Shown here: one piece after another, positions 1 through 9,091 of the stretch
Position numbering within the stretch: the stretch's first letter is position 1
Layout of the letters: every line of letters starts with the position of its first letter
Assembly (NCBI RefSeq): GCF_029624655.1
Contig: NZ_JARRSA010000023.1
Location: 1-59,374, forward strand
Direction of reading: 5' to 3'
Length of the DNA stretch: 59,374 bases
Origin: Roseicyclus salinarum
GTDB lineage: Bacteria > Pseudomonadota > Alphaproteobacteria > Rhodobacterales > Rhodobacteraceae
The notes under the pieces: generated by a model
The model's database searches: none
What the model was told of the DNA's origin: nothing
The model's input: only the letters and a program-made list of their open reading frames with translations
Position numbers and translations under genes: made by a program

Positions 1-997
1 CGTTCGGGAACGAGACGAAGCCCAGCGACCAGCCCAGTTCGCTGCCATTGGCCAACTCCCGGCTCCGGAAGAGGCTTAGGCTGTCCTCGGTGCCGATGTC
101 CGAGACATCGCGGGCCAGCGACAGCCCGAGCGTGCCGTCCCGGAACTGCCGGGTCAGCGACAGCGTGTACTCCGCCCCGTCCTCCTCGGTCACCACGCGC
201 CCCCCCGGCCCGTCCTCCTCGGTCTCGGTCAGCGAATGGCTCAGTTCGACGCTGGCCGACCAGAGCTGATCGATCAGGATATCGCCGCCGATACCGAAGC
301 TGGTCGTCCGGGTTTCGGTCTGCAGCAGGTCGTCCTCCTGCGTCACCCGGTAGCTGGCGTCACTGCGCAGGGTGATGCGCGGGTCGACATCGAAGCGCAG
401 TGTCGTGCCGATCCGCCAGCTGGTCAGGTCGTTCAGGTCCGGATCGGAGGTTCCCGAATAGGTCCGGTCGGTATAGGAAAACTGGGTGTCCGTCCCAAAC
501 CGCGCATCCCGTCCCGTCACGAGCCCGGCCTTGATGCCGAGGGCCTCCAGCGTTCCGTCGTCGTCGATCAGGTCGATGAGTTCCAGCGTGACCGGGTCGA
601 TCACGTCCAGGGCGCCCTCGACATCCCGGGTGCTGTAGGACAGGCCCACGTCGAAGGCGGTCGACCGGTTCTCGCGGGAATAGTCCACGGCGAGCCCTGG
701 GCGTTCGAAGTCGAGACGCCCGCCCTGAAGCGCCAGGCGACCGTCCGCGGAGATGCTGAAGCTCTGCGTGCGGGTGACGCTGCTCAGGTCGAAACTCAGT
801 CCCGTCGTGAAATCGCTTTCGTCCTCGTCGGGATCGTTGTCGGTATAGCTGCCGTTGAACGACAGGCTGAAGCTGGCAAGGGTGCCTTCCTGCCCCCTGG
901 CCTGAACGCCGAGGGCCAGCAAGGCGGCCGCAGAGACCATCCCGGTGACCATGCCGGGAAGCCTTTTGCGGGTTGCCTGTATGTCTTTATCGTTCAT
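1..997 (-). CDS. Outer-membrane beta-barrel protein of the polysaccharide locus, N-terminal part (gene crosses the circular join)
   Basis: This holds the start and first 332 codons of a 460-residue protein; the rest lies at 58967-59352. It starts at ATG 997, with a basic N-terminus and a hydrophobic stretch (about residues 13-31) like a signal peptide. The rest is a series of alternating polar and hydrophobic strands rich in Ser, Thr, Asp and Arg, typical of outer-membrane barrels. Proteins of this size beside a Wza-like gene are known from exosortase/PEP-CTERM exopolysaccharide loci. The start is 36 bp from the Wza-like stop, so the two are probably cotranscribed. Role inferred: outer-membrane passage or anchoring of the polysaccharide. 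The family call is from architecture and neighbours, not from a catalytic motif. Confidence 0.8.
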   Translation of the reverse strand, partial: MNDKDIQATRKRLPGMVTGMVSAAALLALGVQARGQEGTLASFSLSFNGSYTDNDPDEDESDFTTGLSFDLSSVTRTQSFSISADGRLALQGGRLDFERPGLAVDYSRENRSTAFDVGLSYSTRDVEGALDVIDPVTLELIDLIDDDGTLEALGIKAGLVTGRDARFGTDTQFSYTDRTYSGTSDPDLNDLTSWRIGTTLRFDVDPRITLRSDASYRVTQEDDLLQTETRTTSFGIGGDILIDQLWSASVELSHSLTETEEDGPGGRVVTEEDGAEYTLSLTRQFRDGTLGLSLARDVSDIGTEDSLSLFRSRELANGSELGWSLGFVSFPN

Positions 998-1033
998 TCG
1001 ACCAGCCTGAGCCTGCCTAGGCGGCCCGGAGGC

Positions 1034-1645
1034 CTATTCGAAAAGCCGTCTCTCCGGCACCAGGATCACGTCGCCCTCGATCAGCGTGATGTCCTGGCTC
1101 AGTCGGCCGCCGTTGGCGAGCGCGCGATAGTCGATCTCGGAGACATATTGCTGGCCCGTATGCGGATCGGTGCGACGCAGCTGGACACGGCGCTGCGCGG
1201 CGAAGGGGGTGAAGCCACCGGAGAAGGACAGCGCCTGCAGGAACGACGTTCCCGGCGGGATCGCCGTCGGTCCGGGGCTGTTCACCTCGCCGAGGAAATA
1301 GATGTCGATGGTGCGCGGCGCGGCCACGCCACCGCCGGTCGCGACCGCGCGCGGCTGCACCTGGCGGACGGTCACGAAGACGTTCGGCTCGGCCGCGAAG
1401 TTGGCGGCGATGCCCTGGGTGACGGCAGCATCGACCTGCTCGATCGTCAGTCCTCCGGCCTGCAGGCTGCCTGCGAACGGAAAGCTGAAGCTGCCGTCCG
1501 GCAGGACGAGCACTTCGCGGTTGAGCGACGGATCCTCGAGAACCTCGATGGCCAGGACGTCGCCGGGACTGATGCGATAGCCGTTCTGCGCCCAGGCTGC
1601 CGTGCCGAGGAACACGCACGCGATCGCCAGAAATACCTGTTTCAT
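1034..1645 (-). CDS. Wza-like polysaccharide export protein
   Basis: 203 residues. A signal peptide (residues 1-19, ending AWAQ) is followed by the polysaccharide export domain, beginning YRISPGDVLAIEVLEDPSLN at about residue 23, and then an SLBB-like domain (about 110-195) containing FLGEVNSPGPTAIPPG. Proteins of this family form the periplasmic and outer-membrane channel for capsule or exopolysaccharide. It is short and lacks the C-terminal helix of E. coli Wza, so it probably works with the separate barrel protein encoded next to it. I chose ATG 1645 over longer in-frame starts because only this one gives a signal peptide. It sits between the TPR lipoprotein gene and the barrel gene on the same strand. 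Confidence 0.88.
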   Translation of the reverse strand: MKQVFLAIACVFLGTAAWAQNGYRISPGDVLAIEVLEDPSLNREVLVLPDGSFSFPFAGSLQAGGLTIEQVDAAVTQGIAANFAAEPNVFVTVRQVQPRAVATGGGVAAPRTIDIYFLGEVNSPGPTAIPPGTSFLQALSFSGGFTPFAAQRRVQLRRTDPHTGQQYVSEIDYRALANGGRLSQDITLIEGDVILVPERRLFE

Positions 1646-1775
1646 CGGTTCATCCCGTCGTTTGTTTGCCCGCTTTATGAGCGTCATGGTGGCCCGAGAA
1701 AAGCCGGTTCTCCGCGGGAGGGCCGGATTTTGGGCATTTGTCGCGCCAACATCACATCCCCGGAGGCCGGACGGC

Positions 1776-4265
1776 CTACTGGCCGCTTTCGTCATCAGCC
1801 TCGGGCTCCGCCTGCAACGTGGCCTCCAGCCGGTCGATTTCGGCGCGGGCCGTGTCGAACTGTTCGCGCGCATCCTCGGGACCCGCCAGTTCCACCGCAC
1901 GGCGCAACTGTTCCAAGGCCTCCCCGTTACGCTCGAGAGCCGCATAGGTCATGCCGAGGTGGAACTGCACCAGCGGATCCTCCGCCAGCGCTGCCGCGGC
2001 CGGCTCCAGATGGTCCAGAGCTTCCTGGTAGTCCCCCTGCCGATAGGCGATCCAGCCATAGGTATCCTGGAACGGGGCGAAATCCGAGCCTCGCAGGCGG
2101 CGGGCGATCGTGTAGGCGCGCTCCAGGTTTTCGGCATCCGTGCGGTAGGTGCTGATCAGGCTGGCGAGGTTGTTGGCGATCACCGGCTGGTTCGGCGCGC
2201 GCTCGTACATCATCTCGTAGAGCGCGATGGCGCCCTCGTAGTCGCCCTGCCGCTCGCGGAACGAGGCCTGTGCCCAGAGCAGGTTCAGCCCTTCCGGCAG
2301 GGCCGCCAAGCCGTCCTCAAGCGCAGCCTCAGCGCCCTCGATATCGCCCTGGCCGTAAAGGGTCCGGATCAGGCCGATCCAGAGCTGCTCCACATCGGGC
2401 CGCTCTTCGAGAAGTGCGCGATAGGCCGCGGCGGCCTCCGCGTAGCGTCCGATGCCGGACCAGACAGTCGCCTGCACGAAACGCAGGGTGAAGTCCTCGG
2501 GATTGTCGGCCAGCAAGCTGTCGAGATAGGTCAGCGCGCCATCGGTATCGCCGGTGGCAAGGCGGGCCCGGACCACGGCGATCTCGGCCGCGAGATCCTG
2601 TCCGCCGCCCTGGCTGGCAAGCTGTTCGAGGAAGGCGACGGCATCTTCCATGTCGCCCTGTGCAGCCAGACGGCTCGCCTGGAGACCGGCGGCTATGCGT
2701 GTTGCTTCCGCGGTCTCCTGCCGCCGCAGGGTCTCCTCGACCTGCTCGGCACGGCCCCAGTCCTCCATCGCGATGTAAAGCTCTCCGAGGGAAGACAGCA
2801 GCTGCAGGTTTCCGGGCGCCAGGCGCAGCGCCGAGATCAGGACCTCTTCGGCCGGCAGGTATCGTTCTTCGGACGCGAGCAGGTCGGCATAGCGGATGCT
2901 GATGTCGGGCGCCGCGTTCGAGGCCTCGACAGCCAGCGCGAGGAATTCGCGCGCTAGGTTCCGGTCGCCGTTCCGGGCATGGGCCTGTGCGGTCAGGGTC
3001 AGCGCCTGCACGTCGTCGGGGCTGTTGTCGAGCGCGGTGCGCAGAAGCGTGATCGCCTCGCGCGTCTGGTCCTCCTCGATCAACCAGGCCGCCTTCATTT
3101 TGAGCGCGTCGATCTGGCCTGCGTCGGCGGCGAGAACCTCCTCGACGAGGGCGCGCGCACCAACCTGATTGCCTGTGGCCATCAGCATGCGCGCGAGGGC
3201 GACGCGCAGCCTGCCGTCGACCTCGACGGGAAGTTCGCCGGCAAGCGTTGCCTCCATCTCCGCGATGCCTGCATCGCGCTCGCCCTGATCGAACCGAATG
3301 CCCGCCCGAAGCGCGCGGAAAGCCGCGGCATCTGCCGGATCCTCGATGCCGGCAAGGATGGTATCGATCTGTTCCAATGCAGCCTCCGGCCCCTCCTGCT
3401 GGAGGACAAGCTGCACCAGCGCTGTCTTCGCGTCGCGTTGTTGTTCCGGCTCCTCGGCGGTCGCTGCGAATTCCCGCAGGAATTCGCGTGCCGCGTTCTG
3501 CTCGCCGCGCGCCACATAGAAGCGAAGAAGCGTTCCGGGCAGTTCGCTGTCGTTGGGGAAACGGGCGATCATGTCGCGCAGCTGCTGCTCCAACTCGTCC
3601 GCGCGCTCGAGCTGCGCCAGGACAGCGAGCCGGGTATTGTGGAGGCGGCGGTCGTCCGGAGACTGCGCGAGGGCGATGCCGATTTCGGAGAGGACACGTT
3701 CGAATTCACCGTCACGCAGGGCGGAATCGATGACGATCGCACGCAGAAGCATGTTCTGCGGGGTCTCATCGAGAAGCGCCCGGGCGTCATCGGCCACCGC
3801 ACGGCGGGTGGGTTCGTCCTCTGCCTCGATCGCGTCCGCGTAGGAGAGGTTCATGGAAATGACCGAAAGCGCCGGGTCGCCAGGGGCAAGTTCGATCGCA
3901 CGTTCGCCGTGACGCCTGGCTTCTTCCCAGTTCTGGGTCGCGATGGCCATTTCCGCCAGTGCTATGCGCGCGGGCAAATCATCGGGATACTGCTCGGCAA
4001 GTCGAAGGTACTGGCTGTAGGAACGCTGGAAATCGCCAGTATCGCGCAGCATCTGCGCAAAGCGGGCGCGGGCCTCACGGTGCTGACCGTTGTTCTCGAA
4101 GACATTGCGGAACTCGACCGAGGCCCTGTCGAAATCACCTTCCTCGATCAGCCGCAGGGCGTTCTGGTAGTGCTCTTCGGCGCGTTCCTCGCCCGATTGG
4201 CAAGCCGCGAGCAGGAGGGCGACCCCGCATACAAGGATCAGACGGGTGGCGGTGGATCGGAACAT
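1776..4265 (-). CDS. TPR-repeat lipoprotein of exosortase/EPS locus
   Basis: 829 residues. The N-terminus is a lipoprotein signal with lipobox LAAC (Cys22), so the mature protein should be lipid-anchored and periplasmic. The rest is a long run of tetratricopeptide repeats (examples: A-LRLIEEGDFDRASVEFRNV, LAEQYPDDLPARIALAEMA) up to an acidic C-terminus. This is the layout of the PEP-CTERM-system TPR lipoprotein (PrsT type), thought to scaffold export or polymerisation. ATG 4265 is preferred over the in-frame ATG 4313 because it puts the lipobox at the usual distance and has a GGGAAAG ribosome site about 8 bases upstream. A terminator hairpin lies just upstream, so the gene may have its own promoter. 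Confidence 0.87.
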   Translation of the reverse strand: MFRSTATRLILVCGVALLLAACQSGEERAEEHYQNALRLIEEGDFDRASVEFRNVFENNGQHREARARFAQMLRDTGDFQRSYSQYLRLAEQYPDDLPARIALAEMAIATQNWEEARRHGERAIELAPGDPALSVISMNLSYADAIEAEDEPTRRAVADDARALLDETPQNMLLRAIVIDSALRDGEFERVLSEIGIALAQSPDDRRLHNTRLAVLAQLERADELEQQLRDMIARFPNDSELPGTLLRFYVARGEQNAAREFLREFAATAEEPEQQRDAKTALVQLVLQQEGPEAALEQIDTILAGIEDPADAAAFRALRAGIRFDQGERDAGIAEMEATLAGELPVEVDGRLRVALARMLMATGNQVGARALVEEVLAADAGQIDALKMKAAWLIEEDQTREAITLLRTALDNSPDDVQALTLTAQAHARNGDRNLAREFLALAVEASNAAPDISIRYADLLASEERYLPAEEVLISALRLAPGNLQLLSSLGELYIAMEDWGRAEQVEETLRRQETAEATRIAAGLQASRLAAQGDMEDAVAFLEQLASQGGGQDLAAEIAVVRARLATGDTDGALTYLDSLLADNPEDFTLRFVQATVWSGIGRYAEAAAAYRALLEERPDVEQLWIGLIRTLYGQGDIEGAEAALEDGLAALPEGLNLLWAQASFRERQGDYEGAIALYEMMYERAPNQPVIANNLASLISTYRTDAENLERAYTIARRLRGSDFAPFQDTYGWIAYRQGDYQEALDHLEPAAAALAEDPLVQFHLGMTYAALERNGEALEQLRRAVELAGPEDAREQFDTARAEIDRLEATLQAEPEADDESGQ

Positions 4266-4329
4266 CAAGACTTTCCCGGCAAGATAGGCCTCACGTGGAG
4301 ACAGTTGTATCACTGATCAAGAAATGAGC

Positions 4330-4364
4330 AAAAAGAATGGCCTCCGGCGGGTGCGCTGGAGGCC
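4330..4364 (-). terminator. Rho-independent terminator after the sugar transferase gene
   Basis: On the minus strand a GGCCTCC...GGAGGCC stem (4339-4345 with 4358-4364, extending inward by four more pairs with one G-U) is followed by ATTCTTTTTG. It lies 30 bases after the sugar transferase stop and 65 bases before the TPR start. It would stop or attenuate transcription between two genes that otherwise look like one operon. Confidence 0.75.
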
Positions 4365-4394
4365 TCTTCGTGGATCAACGGTTCGCGAGCGGTC

Positions 4395-5093
4395 TCAGTA
4401 GCCCGTGCCGCGAAGGACCACGCCGATCGTCCGCCAGATCACGGCGACATCGGTTCGAAGTGACATCGCGTTGAAATAGGCGTTGTCATAGCGGGCCCGG
4501 CCGGCGAAACGGCAGTGGTTACGGTTGGAAATCTGCCAGAAGCCCGTAAGTCCCGGCCGCATGTCGTAGTACCGCTGTCCCGGATAGAGCGACTTCTGGT
4601 TCACCATCATCGGACGCGGGCCGACGAGGCTCATGTCGCCAACAAGCACATTGACCAGTTGCGGCAACTCGTCGAGCGAGATCTTGCGGATGAAGCGCCC
4701 CGTATCCGTGATGCGCGGGTCGTTCTTGAGCTTCTGGGTGGCGTTCCACTCGGCGCGCGCGGCCGGGTTCTGGCGCAGGTAGACATCGAGAACGGCGTCG
4801 GCGTCATGCACCATCGACCGCAGCTTCAGGATCCGGAAGACCCGGCCATTCCGGCCGATCCGCGGCTGCGTGTAGAACGGGTTGTGGCCGTCGCGCGCCA
4901 CGATCAGCGCCGTGACCAGGATGATCGGCAGCCAGAATGGGAGTGTCGCGAGCACCAGCAGCACATCGACGAGCCGCTTCAGGCCGGCGCGATAGAGGAC
5001 GGTGCGGACAGCCGCGCGGGGCGCGACAGTATTGACCACCGTTACCTTGGAAACAGGCAGGCGGTCGGCAAAAGGGTGATCCAAAAGAGCCAT
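4395..5093 (-). CDS. Priming sugar transferase (undecaprenyl-phosphate glycosyl-1-phosphate transferase)
   Basis: 232 residues, the short ExoY-like form. One hydrophobic membrane segment (about residues 40-64) is followed by the bacterial sugar transferase domain, with the family landmarks KLRSMVHDAD, the KISLDELPQLVNVL block, VGPRP and PGLTGFWQISNRN. Enzymes of this family put the first sugar phosphate on undecaprenyl phosphate at the inner membrane and so start each repeat unit. The sugar cannot be read from the sequence. A GGGGGA ribosome site lies 9 bases before ATG 5093. It is transcribed away from the ATPase-Wzz-kinase operon across an AT-rich control region and ends at a strong terminator. 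Confidence 0.92.
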   Translation of the reverse strand: MALLDHPFADRLPVSKVTVVNTVAPRAAVRTVLYRAGLKRLVDVLLVLATLPFWLPIILVTALIVARDGHNPFYTQPRIGRNGRVFRILKLRSMVHDADAVLDVYLRQNPAARAEWNATQKLKNDPRITDTGRFIRKISLDELPQLVNVLVGDMSLVGPRPMMVNQKSLYPGQRYYDMRPGLTGFWQISNRNHCRFAGRARYDNAYFNAMSLRTDVAVIWRTIGVVLRGTGY

Positions 5094-5696
5094 CTAGAAG
5101 CATCCCCCGCGTGGAACGCGAATGTTTACAAGAATTGTAAGGTCGTAAGGTCTTCTTTGACGAAGCCTGACAGCCCGGCAGCGAGCAGCGTGGTTAATGT
5201 GTTATGCACAATGCTATACGCCAAACTATAGGCCAAGACAGGTCACGAGTCTGCAAGAAATCCGCCGCGATCTTGCCCCAAAAAGGCCCAAAATCATAAA
5301 TTATATATATTTATCAAAACACTAATCTGTGTTCTCTTGCCTGTTCGATGCCGGGCCCTCCCCTGGCGGCGCTCAAACAGGCAGTACAACGCCGGTACAT
5401 TGACCCATGCACGCCTCAACAGTGCCGCAGTTCACGCTGACACTGTCGGCTGCGCAGCAACAATTTTTCGATCCCACGATTCGCTCAGCATGACACCCCA
5501 AGCCCCAGTCATCGCTGCGTGCCTGCCTCTCCCCCGGCAGGGTCGGGGCCGGCGCACGCTTTTGCGGCACCGCGCATGCCGTCGTCGTATCCCCGGGGCA
5601 TTCATTGCCGCGTGCATACGGTGCCGATCAGACCTATATGGGGGCAGATCGTTTCGAGTGCGTCCGAAGTTTGAGAGAGGGCCGGCCGCGAGGGCC
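5094..5696. promoter_or_regulatory. Divergent AT-rich control region between sugar transferase and ATPase operons
   Basis: About 600 bases without a convincing gene, separating the two arms of the export locus. Positions 5290-5325 are almost pure A+T (AAATTATATATATTTATC core) in a GC-rich replicon, and a second A+T-leaning stretch with TTAATGTGTTATGCAC and TATACG lies at 5191-5225. Such patches are usual for promoters and for binding by AT-preferring regulators, but no specific operator can be named. An open frame from 5337 runs into the ATPase gene; its translation is Arg/Cys-rich and does not look like protein. Confidence 0.55.
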
Positions 5697-6557
5697 ATGA
5701 TGATGCCAAGCAACAGCTTTTTCACGGAGGCTTTCGGACTTCAGGAGCGGCCCTTCACCCTCCTGCCCGACCCGGATTTCATCTACTGGTCGAAGATGCA
5801 CCAGCGGGCCTACACCGTGCTGGAATACGGCGTGATGACACGCGCGCCGATCACCGTGATCACCGGCGAGGTCGGCGCGGGCAAGACCACGCTCGTCCAG
5901 AAGCTCCTGCAGGAATTCGACGACGACACGGTGGTCGGGCTGATCTCGAACGCCCAGGGAGGGCGCGGCGACCTGCTGCAATGGGCGCTGAACGCGCTCG
6001 ACGTGCCTAGCGATCCCGGGGCCAACTACGTCGTCAAGCACCAGGCGCTGCAGAACTTCCTGATCGAGAACTACGCCCAGGGCCGCCGCGCGGTCCTGAT
6101 CATCGACGAGGCGCAGAACGTCTCCCGTGAGGGGCTCGAGGAGCTGCGCATGATGACCAACATCAATTCCGGCAAGGACGAGCTGCTGCAGCTGATCCTC
6201 GTCGGCCAGCCCGAGCTTCGGGACATGATCTCGGGCTACGACATGCGCCAGTTCGCGCAGCGGGTGATGGCGAGTTTTCACCTGACGAACATGGATCCCA
6301 AGACGACCGAGGCCTATGTCCGCCACCGCCTGCGCCATGCCGGCGGGACGGGCGAGGAATTCACCCGCGGCGCGATCTCGATGATCCACAAGTACAGCGA
6401 CGGAGTGCCCAGACTGGTCAACAAGTATGCGGATTTCGCCATGGTCTATGCCGCAAGCGCGGATCTCTCGCAGGTTGACGAGATGACGGTCTGCGAGGTC
6501 ATCGCGGACGGCCTGTTCGTGATCCCCGGCGGGGCACACAAGGATGCGGCGGAATGA
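5697..6557 (+). CDS. AAA+ ATPase of exosortase-associated EPS locus (GspA/ExeA-like)
   Basis: 286 residues. After the conserved opening FFTEAFGLQERPFTLLPDPD come Walker A (GEVGAGKT, about 57-64), Walker B (VLIIDEAQN, about 135-143), a sensor segment (LILVGQPEL) and the C-terminal AAA lid. This is the pattern of the putative secretion ATPase of PEP-CTERM loci. It probably acts at the inner face of the membrane with Wzz and the kinase. There are three consecutive ATG codons at 5697, 5700 and 5703; GAGGG at 5690-5694 best fits 5703 or 5700, so the true start may be up to two codons later. The end overlaps the Wzz start by 4 bases (ATGA). Confidence 0.9.
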   Translation: MMMPSNSFFTEAFGLQERPFTLLPDPDFIYWSKMHQRAYTVLEYGVMTRAPITVITGEVGAGKTTLVQKLLQEFDDDTVVGLISNAQGGRGDLLQWALNALDVPSDPGANYVVKHQALQNFLIENYAQGRRAVLIIDEAQNVSREGLEELRMMTNINSGKDELLQLILVGQPELRDMISGYDMRQFAQRVMASFHLTNMDPKTTEAYVRHRLRHAGGTGEEFTRGAISMIHKYSDGVPRLVNKYADFAMVYAASADLSQVDEMTVCEVIADGLFVIPGGAHKDAAE

Positions 6558-8110
6558 ATTTCGATCTTAGGTTCTACTGGCGTCTCTTTCTCAGGCGCCT
6601 GCCCGCGATGATGGCGATCGTGATCGTCTGCTCGGCGATCGGCGCGGTTGTGGCCATGCGGGCGCCCACCACGTTCCGGACCGAGGCGCGCCTGCTTGTG
6701 GAAGACCCTCAGATTCCGGGCGAACTCGCCTCCTCCACCGTACGCACAGAGGCCAGCGCAGCGATCGAGATCATCCGTCAGCGCCTCATGACGCGCGCGA
6801 ACATGCTCGACATCGCGGACGAATTCGATGTCTTCGTGAACTATTCCGAAACGTCCCCGGATACTGTCGTTAGCCAGATGCAGCAGGCGACCGACATCCG
6901 CAGCAGAGGCGGCGGTCGCGGCGGCGAACCGGTCGTGGTGACGGTCAGCTTCAGGGCGCGCAGCGGACAGATCGCGGCGAACGTCGTCAACGAATATGTC
7001 ACGCGCATCATCAGCGCAAATGTCGAGCTGCGCACCGGTCGCGCCGAGGAAACGCTGGAATTCTTCGAACAGGAGGCGGAGCGCCTCTCGGCGGAACTCG
7101 ACCTGCAAAGTGCCCGGATCACGCAATTCCAGTCAGAGAATGCCGACGCCCTTCCCGAAGATCAGCCGTTCCGCCTCAGCCGCCTGTCGCTGCTCCAGGA
7201 GCGCGTCGCCAGCGCCGAACGGGAACGCGCGACGCTCGAGGACCAGCGGATCCGCATCATCGAGATATTCGACGCGACCGGGGATGTCGCGGCAGCCGGC
7301 GGCGTGACGATGTCCCCGCAACAACAGGAACTGCAACGCCTCGAGAGGGAGCTGGCCAATGCATTGCTCGTGTTCTCGGAAGAAAATCCTCAGGTCCGGC
7401 TGCTGCAACGGCGCATCGAACAGCTGCGCGGGCAGCTGACCGATGGCGTGGCGGGCTCCGATGATGGCTCCGCCGACAACTCCGATCAGGCCCGCGCCAC
7501 CGTGCTGGACGTGCAGCTTGCCCAGATCGACAGCCAGATCGCAAATCTGGACACCGTCATAGCCGATGCCCGCGAGGAGATCGCAGATCTCGAGAGCGCT
7601 ATCACAAGTACGCCGGGGAACGCCATCGTCCTGCGCAGTCTGGAACGGGACTACGAGAACGTGCGCAGCCAGTACGACAGCGCCGTGGCACGTCTTGCGG
7701 AAGCCAGCACCGGCGAGCGTATCGAAGTGTCCGCCAGAGGCCAGCGCATCTCGGTGATCGAGGCCGCCAACGTGCCCCGCGAGCCGTCCAGTCCGAACCG
7801 GCCCCGCATCGTGGCCATGGGTGTGGCGGTTGGGTTCGGGCTTGCTGGGGCTCTTTTCGCCCTGCTCGAATTCCTGAACGGTTCCATCCGCCGTCCCGCG
7901 GAGATCACGAAGGCGCTCGGTATCACGCCGTTGGCGACCATCCCCTTCTTTGAAAGCCCCCGCAGGAAAACGGTGCGCAGGACCGTGCGGATCGTATCGG
8001 TCGTGGCGATCCTGATCGGCGTTCCTGCCGCGCTGTGGGCCGTGGACACGTATTTCATGCCGCTTGATCTTCTGGCCAATCGCATTCTGGCGCGGATCGG
8101 GATTACCTGA
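6554..8110 (+). CDS. Wzz-like chain-length determinant protein
   Basis: 518 residues. A first membrane helix (about 17-36) is followed by a Wzz domain and then long coiled-coil segments (about 160-390, rich in Glu, Arg, Gln and Leu heptads). The PREPSSPNRPRIVAMGVAVG segment that precedes the second membrane helix (about 416-440) is typical of this family. A third hydrophobic segment lies near 475-495, which is unusual and shared with the PEP-CTERM-locus subfamily. It has no kinase domain; the kinase is the separate downstream gene. Role: setting polymer length at the inner membrane together with the polymerase. It overlaps the ATPase gene by 4 bases. Confidence 0.9.
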   Translation: MNFDLRFYWRLFLRRLPAMMAIVIVCSAIGAVVAMRAPTTFRTEARLLVEDPQIPGELASSTVRTEASAAIEIIRQRLMTRANMLDIADEFDVFVNYSETSPDTVVSQMQQATDIRSRGGGRGGEPVVVTVSFRARSGQIAANVVNEYVTRIISANVELRTGRAEETLEFFEQEAERLSAELDLQSARITQFQSENADALPEDQPFRLSRLSLLQERVASAERERATLEDQRIRIIEIFDATGDVAAAGGVTMSPQQQELQRLERELANALLVFSEENPQVRLLQRRIEQLRGQLTDGVAGSDDGSADNSDQARATVLDVQLAQIDSQIANLDTVIADAREEIADLESAITSTPGNAIVLRSLERDYENVRSQYDSAVARLAEASTGERIEVSARGQRISVIEAANVPREPSSPNRPRIVAMGVAVGFGLAGALFALLEFLNGSIRRPAEITKALGITPLATIPFFESPRRKTVRRTVRIVSVVAILIGVPAALWAVDTYFMPLDLLANRILARIGIT

Positions 8111-8134
8111 TCCGCCATTTCCGAGAGACGCTCA

Positions 8135-8968
8135 ATGGAAAAACTTCAGAAAGCCCTGCAGAAGGCACGAGAGCAGAGAACCGCGCCCGGTTCTGCCAAT
8201 GGCGCAGTGCAGTCCATCGCGCGTGCTGTCGAGGCCGAAAATCCCACGGGCCTCGACGCGCTTTGGGCCGAGCTCACGCCACACGAGCCGGATCGCGAGC
8301 TGCTGGACGAAAACCTGCTGGTCAGTCTAACCGCGGATCAGAAATCCACGCCATTCGATATCCTGCGGACCAAGACTCAGCTTCTGATGCAGAAGAATGG
8401 CTGGTCGCGTCTTGGCATCACCTCTGCGACGCCTGGTTGTGGGAAGACCACGTTGGCCTGCAACCTGGCCCTCGGTTTCGCGCGGCAAAGCCAGCTCAGG
8501 GTATTGCTGATCGAGTTCGATCTCCGTCGACCGAGCATATCCCGCATGCTGCGCGCCTCGCCACGGCACGACGTCACGGAGATGCTGACGGGAAAGGTTT
8601 CCTTCGCCGATCAAGCGCTCCGCATCGGGACCAACGTCGCGGTCTCCATGGCCCAGAGGCCGGTGGACGACCCGACCTCTGTCCTGCTGAACCAGCAGAC
8701 CCATGCGACGCTCGCACGGATCGAGGAGACCTATGCACCCGATCTGGTCATCTTCGATCTGCCCCCGCTTCTGGTCAGTGATGACACCCGCGCATTTCTG
8801 AAGGATGTCGACTGCACCATCCTTGTCGCCAAGGCAGAGGCCACCAGTGTTTCGCAGATCGACGCCTGCGAACGCGAGATCGCCGAGCACAGCAACGTGC
8901 TCGGCGTCGTAATCAACCAGTGCCGCCATGCAGACGACGAGAGTTACTACGGTTACTCCTACAGCTGA
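8135..8968 (+). CDS. CpsD/CapB-family tyrosine autokinase
   Basis: 277 residues. An amphipathic N-terminal helix is followed by a P-loop domain with Walker A (SATPGCGKTT, 97-106), Walker A' (VLLIEFDLRRPS) and Walker B (LVIFDLPPLL). The protein ends in a tyrosine cluster, SYYGYSYS, the autophosphorylation tail of bacterial BY-kinases. It should cycle between phosphorylated and free states with the Wzz-like protein to control polymer length and export. It starts 24 bases after wzz, and there is no further gene in this operon. Confidence 0.92.
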   Translation: MEKLQKALQKAREQRTAPGSANGAVQSIARAVEAENPTGLDALWAELTPHEPDRELLDENLLVSLTADQKSTPFDILRTKTQLLMQKNGWSRLGITSATPGCGKTTLACNLALGFARQSQLRVLLIEFDLRRPSISRMLRASPRHDVTEMLTGKVSFADQALRIGTNVAVSMAQRPVDDPTSVLLNQQTHATLARIEETYAPDLVIFDLPPLLVSDDTRAFLKDVDCTILVAKAEATSVSQIDACEREIAEHSNVLGVVINQCRHADDESYYGYSYS

Positions 8969-8979
8969 CCTGCCTGGTG

Positions 8980-9009
8980 GGGTTTGCGCAAAATCCGGCC
9001 CGCAAGCCC
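8980..9009. terminator. Possible terminator between convergent genes
   Basis: GGGTTTGCG (8980-8988) can pair with CGCAAGCCC (9001-9009) with one G-U, leaving a 12-base loop. It sits just after the kinase stop and before the convergent gmhA stop. There is no T-tract on either side, so intrinsic termination is uncertain. Confidence 0.35.
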
Positions 9010-9091
9010 TCGCGTCCCCGGCGTAGTCAAAGGAGGTGCAGCTTGGGTCATGATCAGGCCCGAGACGGCATGACATGTCCCTCGTCTGACA

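Noticed and set aside
236-2155. 639-codon plus-strand frame opposite the barrel, Wza and TPR genes
   Set aside because: It is antisense to three well-supported genes and has no recognisable motif.
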